Below, in pieces: positions 61,583 to 64,000 of a DNA stretch of 64,000 nucleotides. Numbering within the stretch: position 1 is the first letter of the stretch; every line of letters starts with the position of its first letter. The position numbers and the translations under genes are program-made. This DNA is from Phenylobacterium sp. Lineage in GTDB: Bacteria; Pseudomonadota; Alphaproteobacteria; Caulobacterales; Caulobacteraceae. The notes beneath the pieces are model-generated. The model made no database searches. It worked only from the letters and a program-made list of their open reading frames with translations, and was not told the DNA's origin. The DNA lies in assembly GCF_004299445.1 (NCBI RefSeq), contig NZ_SCTC01000022.1, positions 43,869-107,868 on the forward strand, in the 5' to 3' direction.

Positions 61583-63082
61583 ATGAGCCTTGCCGTCGAA
61601 ACGCAACCCGCGCGAACCCCCAGCCCCGGTCTCGGCTATGCCGTCGCCGCCGGCCTTGTCGCCGCCGCCACGGCGCTGGCGCTGTGGCTCGAGGCGGCCG
61701 TGCGGGTTCCGAACCTGTCGCTGCTGTTCGTCCTGCCCGTCGTGCTGAGCGCGATCCGCTTCGGAACCGGACCGGCCTTGAGCGCCGCGGGCCTGGGGGT
61801 GCTGGCGTACAACTTCTTCCTCCTGGAGCCGCGCCACACGCTCAGGGTCACCGACTCGGGCGACGTGCTGGCCCTGGTGCTCCTGCTCCTCGTCGCGGTC
61901 GCGGTGAGCGCCGTCGCGGCGCAGGCCCGGCGCCGGACCCAGGAGGCGGTCGAGGCGGCCGACCGGGCCGCGGCGGTGCGCGAGCTCGCCCGTGACCTCA
62001 TGGCCGAGCGCAGTCCCGAGGGCCTGGCGCGCCGGTGCGCCGACGCCCTGGCCCGGATGTTCCACACGCGGGCCTGCGTCCTCCTCGTCGACGGCGATGA
62101 GCTGAGGGGCGGCGCCTCGGATGGCGAAGCGCTCGCGCCGGCCGACCTGGACGCGGCGCGCTGGGCGGCGGCGGCGGGTCTGGCCACACGCGGCGGCGCC
62201 TATCCCGTGGGCGAGTCCAGCTTCGACTTCTGGCCCCTGAAGACGCCCCTGCGGCGGCAGGCGGTTCTGGGCGTCGCGCTGTCGCGGCTCGACGCCGGGC
62301 GGCCCCTTCAGCCGGAGCGTCTGGTGGAGACGGTGCTGGGCTATCTGGGCGTGGCGCTGGATCGCGAGGCCTATGCCGCACAGGCGATGGCGAACCAGGT
62401 CGCGGTCGCCGGCGAGCAACTGAAGAGCGACCTGGTGGCCGCGGTCTCTCACGATCTCCGGACGCCGCTCTCGACCATCCTCTTCACCCTGCAGAGCCTG
62501 CAGCGGTTCGGCGGCCAGCACGACGACCAGGCCCGCGCCGAACTGCTGGCCGGCGCCGAGGCCGAGACCTCCCGGTTGGCCGGGATGGTGGACAATCTGC
62601 TCGACATGAACCGGGTCGAATCCGGCGCGCTGGGCGACCGTCGCGAGGCCTGCGACGCCGCCGACCTGGTGGAGACGGCCCTGACGCGGGCGGCGGGCGT
62701 GCTGCGGGGGCGGACGGTCCTCAATCGGGTCGCGCCCGGCGTCACGCTGCAGGTTGATCCGGCGCTGTTCGAGACGGCCCTGGCGAATGTGCTCGCCAAC
62801 GCGGCCAAGTATGCCCCGGAAGGCGACATCGAGATCGCCGCGGGCCGCGCGGATGATCAGGGCTGGGTCGAGGTGAGCGACCGCGGTCCAGGCTTCGGAC
62901 CCGATCCCGATGCGCTGTTCGCGCGCTTCGTCCGCGGCGAGGCCGGCGACGGCCGTGCGCCCGGAACGGGTCTGGGCCTGGCGCTGGCCCGCGCCTTCCT
63001 TCGCGCCATGGGCGGTGACGCGACAGCGCGGAACCGCGAGGACGGCGGCGCCGCCGTCCGGCTGACGGCGCCCGCCCCATGA
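61583..63082 (+). CDS. KdpD-like sensor histidine kinase lacking the N-terminal KdpD/USP part
   Basis: A 499-residue membrane kinase. Four hydrophobic segments of the DUF4118 (KdpD transmembrane) type cover residues 15-112, a GAF-like domain lies near 130-255, and the HisKA phosphoacceptor is H290 in VSHDLRTPLSTI. HATPase boxes DRGPGFGPDP and GTGLGLALARAF follow. Full KdpD proteins carry an extra ATP-binding and USP domain of about 400 residues, absent here. The stop overlaps the next start (ATGA). A kdpFABC operon is not in the window; kup is divergent. Confidence 0.88.
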   Translation: MSLAVETQPARTPSPGLGYAVAAGLVAAATALALWLEAAVRVPNLSLLFVLPVVLSAIRFGTGPALSAAGLGVLAYNFFLLEPRHTLRVTDSGDVLALVLLLLVAVAVSAVAAQARRRTQEAVEAADRAAAVRELARDLMAERSPEGLARRCADALARMFHTRACVLLVDGDELRGGASDGEALAPADLDAARWAAAAGLATRGGAYPVGESSFDFWPLKTPLRRQAVLGVALSRLDAGRPLQPERLVETVLGYLGVALDREAYAAQAMANQVAVAGEQLKSDLVAAVSHDLRTPLSTILFTLQSLQRFGGQHDDQARAELLAGAEAETSRLAGMVDNLLDMNRVESGALGDRREACDAADLVETALTRAAGVLRGRTVLNRVAPGVTLQVDPALFETALANVLANAAKYAPEGDIEIAAGRADDQGWVEVSDRGPGFGPDPDALFARFVRGEAGDGRAPGTGLGLALARAFLRAMGGDATARNREDGGAAVRLTAPAP

Positions 63083-63756
63083 CCGGCGATCCGGCGACCG
63101 TGCTGGTGATCGAGGACGACGCGCACCTCAACAATGCGCTGACGGCGACGCTAAAGGCCGCCGGCTATCGGCCCGTATCGGCCCGCACCGCGGCCGAGGG
63201 CCTGCGCTGGTTCAACCACTATGCGCCGGATGTGATCCTGCTGGACCTGGGCCTGCCCGACCGCGATGGCCTGACCGTCATCCGCGACCTGCGCGCGCGG
63301 GGCACGACGCCGATCGTGGTGCTCTCGGCCAGGGACGCAGAGGCGGTGAAGGTCGAGGCCCTGGACCTGGGCGCGGACGACTATGTCGCCAAACCCTTCG
63401 GCGTCGACGAACTGCTGGCGAGGCTCCGGGCCGCCCTGAGGCACGGCGTCCAGGCCCGCGGCGCCGAGCCTGTCGTGACGGCGGGCGACCTGGTCATCGA
63501 CCTGGGGATGCGCACGGTCAGCCGGGCCGGCAATCCCGTCAGCCTCTCGCCCAAGGAATACGACCTGCTGTGCGAGCTCGCCCTCCAGCTGGACCGGCCG
63601 GTCCGCCACGCCGACCTGCTGCGCGCCGTGTGGGGCAGCGAGAGCGCCGACGTCCAGTACCTGCGGGTCTACATCGGCCAGCTCCGCCACAAGCTGGGCG
63701 GAGCGCGGATCGCGTCCGTCCCCGGCGTCGGCTACCGCCTCAACGCCCAGCCGTAG
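63079..63756 (+). CDS. KdpE-like OmpR-family response regulator
   Basis: A 225-residue two-domain regulator. The receiver has VIEDDAHL and the phosphoacceptor D56 in VILLDLGLPDRDG, with Lys in YVAKPFG. The C-terminal winged helix carries LSPKEYDLLCELAL and VQYLRVYIGQLRHKLG, typical of OmpR/KdpE proteins. It is translationally coupled to the KdpD-like kinase and is expected to respond to K+ or turgor; the divergent kup is a natural target. A GC-rich repeat region follows. Confidence 0.9.
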   Translation: MTGDPATVLVIEDDAHLNNALTATLKAAGYRPVSARTAAEGLRWFNHYAPDVILLDLGLPDRDGLTVIRDLRARGTTPIVVLSARDAEAVKVEALDLGADDYVAKPFGVDELLARLRAALRHGVQARGAEPVVTAGDLVIDLGMRTVSRAGNPVSLSPKEYDLLCELALQLDRPVRHADLLRAVWGSESADVQYLRVYIGQLRHKLGGARIASVPGVGYRLNAQP

Positions 63757-63792
63757 CCGACGAACCGCCACCCGAAGAACGTGACCGGAGCT

Positions 63793-63824
63793 CCTCTCCC
63801 AAGCACGAAGCGCTGTGGGAGAGG
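63793..63824. repeat. Hairpin CCTCTCCCA/TGGGAGAGG after kdpE-like gene
   Basis: CCTCTCCCA (63793-63801) and TGGGAGAGG (63816-63824) are perfect inverted copies, with a 14-base loop. It lies 37 bases after the regulator's stop and may act as its terminator. A similar CTCTCCC/GGGAGAG structure follows the LytTR gene near 50764. Confidence 0.6.
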
Positions 63825-63886
63825 CCGGGAGAGGGCGGCGCAGCGCCGGACGCAAGCTCCGCGTTGGACCCGATCGCACTCCCTTA

Positions 63887-63945
63887 CCTCCCCCGCGAAG
63901 CGGCGGGAGGGGGACCAGTCGCCGAGCGCAGCGGAGAGCGACTGG
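63887..63945. repeat. Palindromic repeat with two stems
   Basis: CCTCCCCCGC followed by GAA and GCGGCGGGAGG forms a near-perfect hairpin from 63887. CCAGTCGC (63915-63922) and GCGACTGG (63938-63945) form a second, perfect stem. The layout (GGGAGG stem plus a second stem) resembles the elements at 14766 and 22412. The sequence to the window end holds no gene that I can support. Confidence 0.65.
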
Positions 63946-64000
63946 TGGAGGGGGCGAGCCTCAGGCTCAGCGGAACGATTGGCCGTGTTTGGCTCAGCAG

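Noticed and set aside
61439..62521. N-terminal extension of the kup frame
   Set aside because: It is antisense to the kinase gene and the conserved Kup N-terminus begins at 61438.

Overview
The window looks like chromosome from a GC-rich alphaproteobacterium of the order Caulobacterales, most likely Phenylobacterium or Caulobacter. This is an inference from gene content and style. The gene set includes a PEPxxWA-type PEP-CTERM protein, an ornithine decarboxylase paired with a deoxyhypusine-synthase-like (homospermidine) enzyme, and the order sucCD-sucAB-lpd plus DUF484-xerC next to tal and priA. Intergenic regions carry palindromic repeats and several starts look leaderless. I see no rRNA, tRNA, CRISPR array, prophage or insertion sequence, so most of it is ordinary core chromosome with dispersed intergenic repeats.

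Layout. 0-8.3 kb: acyl-CoA dehydrogenase (cut by the window edge), a crotonase-fold protein, a class C beta-lactamase-like hydrolase, a MATE exporter, an RmlD-type reductase, an APC permease and a DUF885 peptidase-like protein. 8.3-14.8 kb: a four-module lipoprotein (redoxin, cytochrome c, copper monooxygenase-like, EF-hands), a 2-hydroxyacid dehydrogenase, a TetR regulator, a reading frame joining a truncated TetR domain to a GT4 glycosyltransferase, and a NUDIX hydrolase. 14.9-17.5 kb: phnCDE transporter. 17.5-20.3 kb: polyamine pair behind a long leader. 20.3-21.5 kb: DUF2089 regulator with two small partners. 21.6-24.6 kb: acid phosphatase, a sulfite-oxidase-fold/cytochrome b pair, and a tiny hydrophilic protein. 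24.8-29.6 kb: thioesterase, K+ channel, hydrolase, MFS exporter and its divergent TetR, DUF488. 29.6-33.9 kb: pentapeptide protein, CorA, CHAP amidase, a 500-bp AT-richer spacer with a perfect DnaA box, TerC. 33.9-38.5 kb: priA, transaldolase, DUF484, xerC. 38.5-42.6 kb: small exported proteins, GNAT, lpd, and a degenerate receiver with a small helical partner. 42.6-49.1 kb: sucB, sucA, sucD, sucC. 49.3-53.6 kb: DUF2306/LytTR pair, GNAT, Lys/Ala/Pro-rich LprI-like protein, PEP-CTERM protein. 53.7-64 kb: dapB, amidase, PhoPQ-related protein, YgiQ radical SAM protein, then kup divergent from a shortened KdpD-like kinase and KdpE-like regulator.

Genes that work together: the TCA-cycle block (2-oxoglutarate to succinate) with its lpd; phnCDE, overlapping by ATGA; the putrescine to homospermidine route; the oxidoreductase with its cytochrome b; and K+ uptake by Kup with the KdpDE-like pair beside it. 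The observations I consider most worth following are the TetR-glycosyltransferase fusion with a perfect palindrome on its start codon, the redoxin/cytochrome/copper/EF-hand lipoprotein, PriA with half of its zinc ligands lost, the receiver with Glu in place of the phosphoacceptor Asp beside a DxxxQ helical protein, and the repeats whose arms co-vary.
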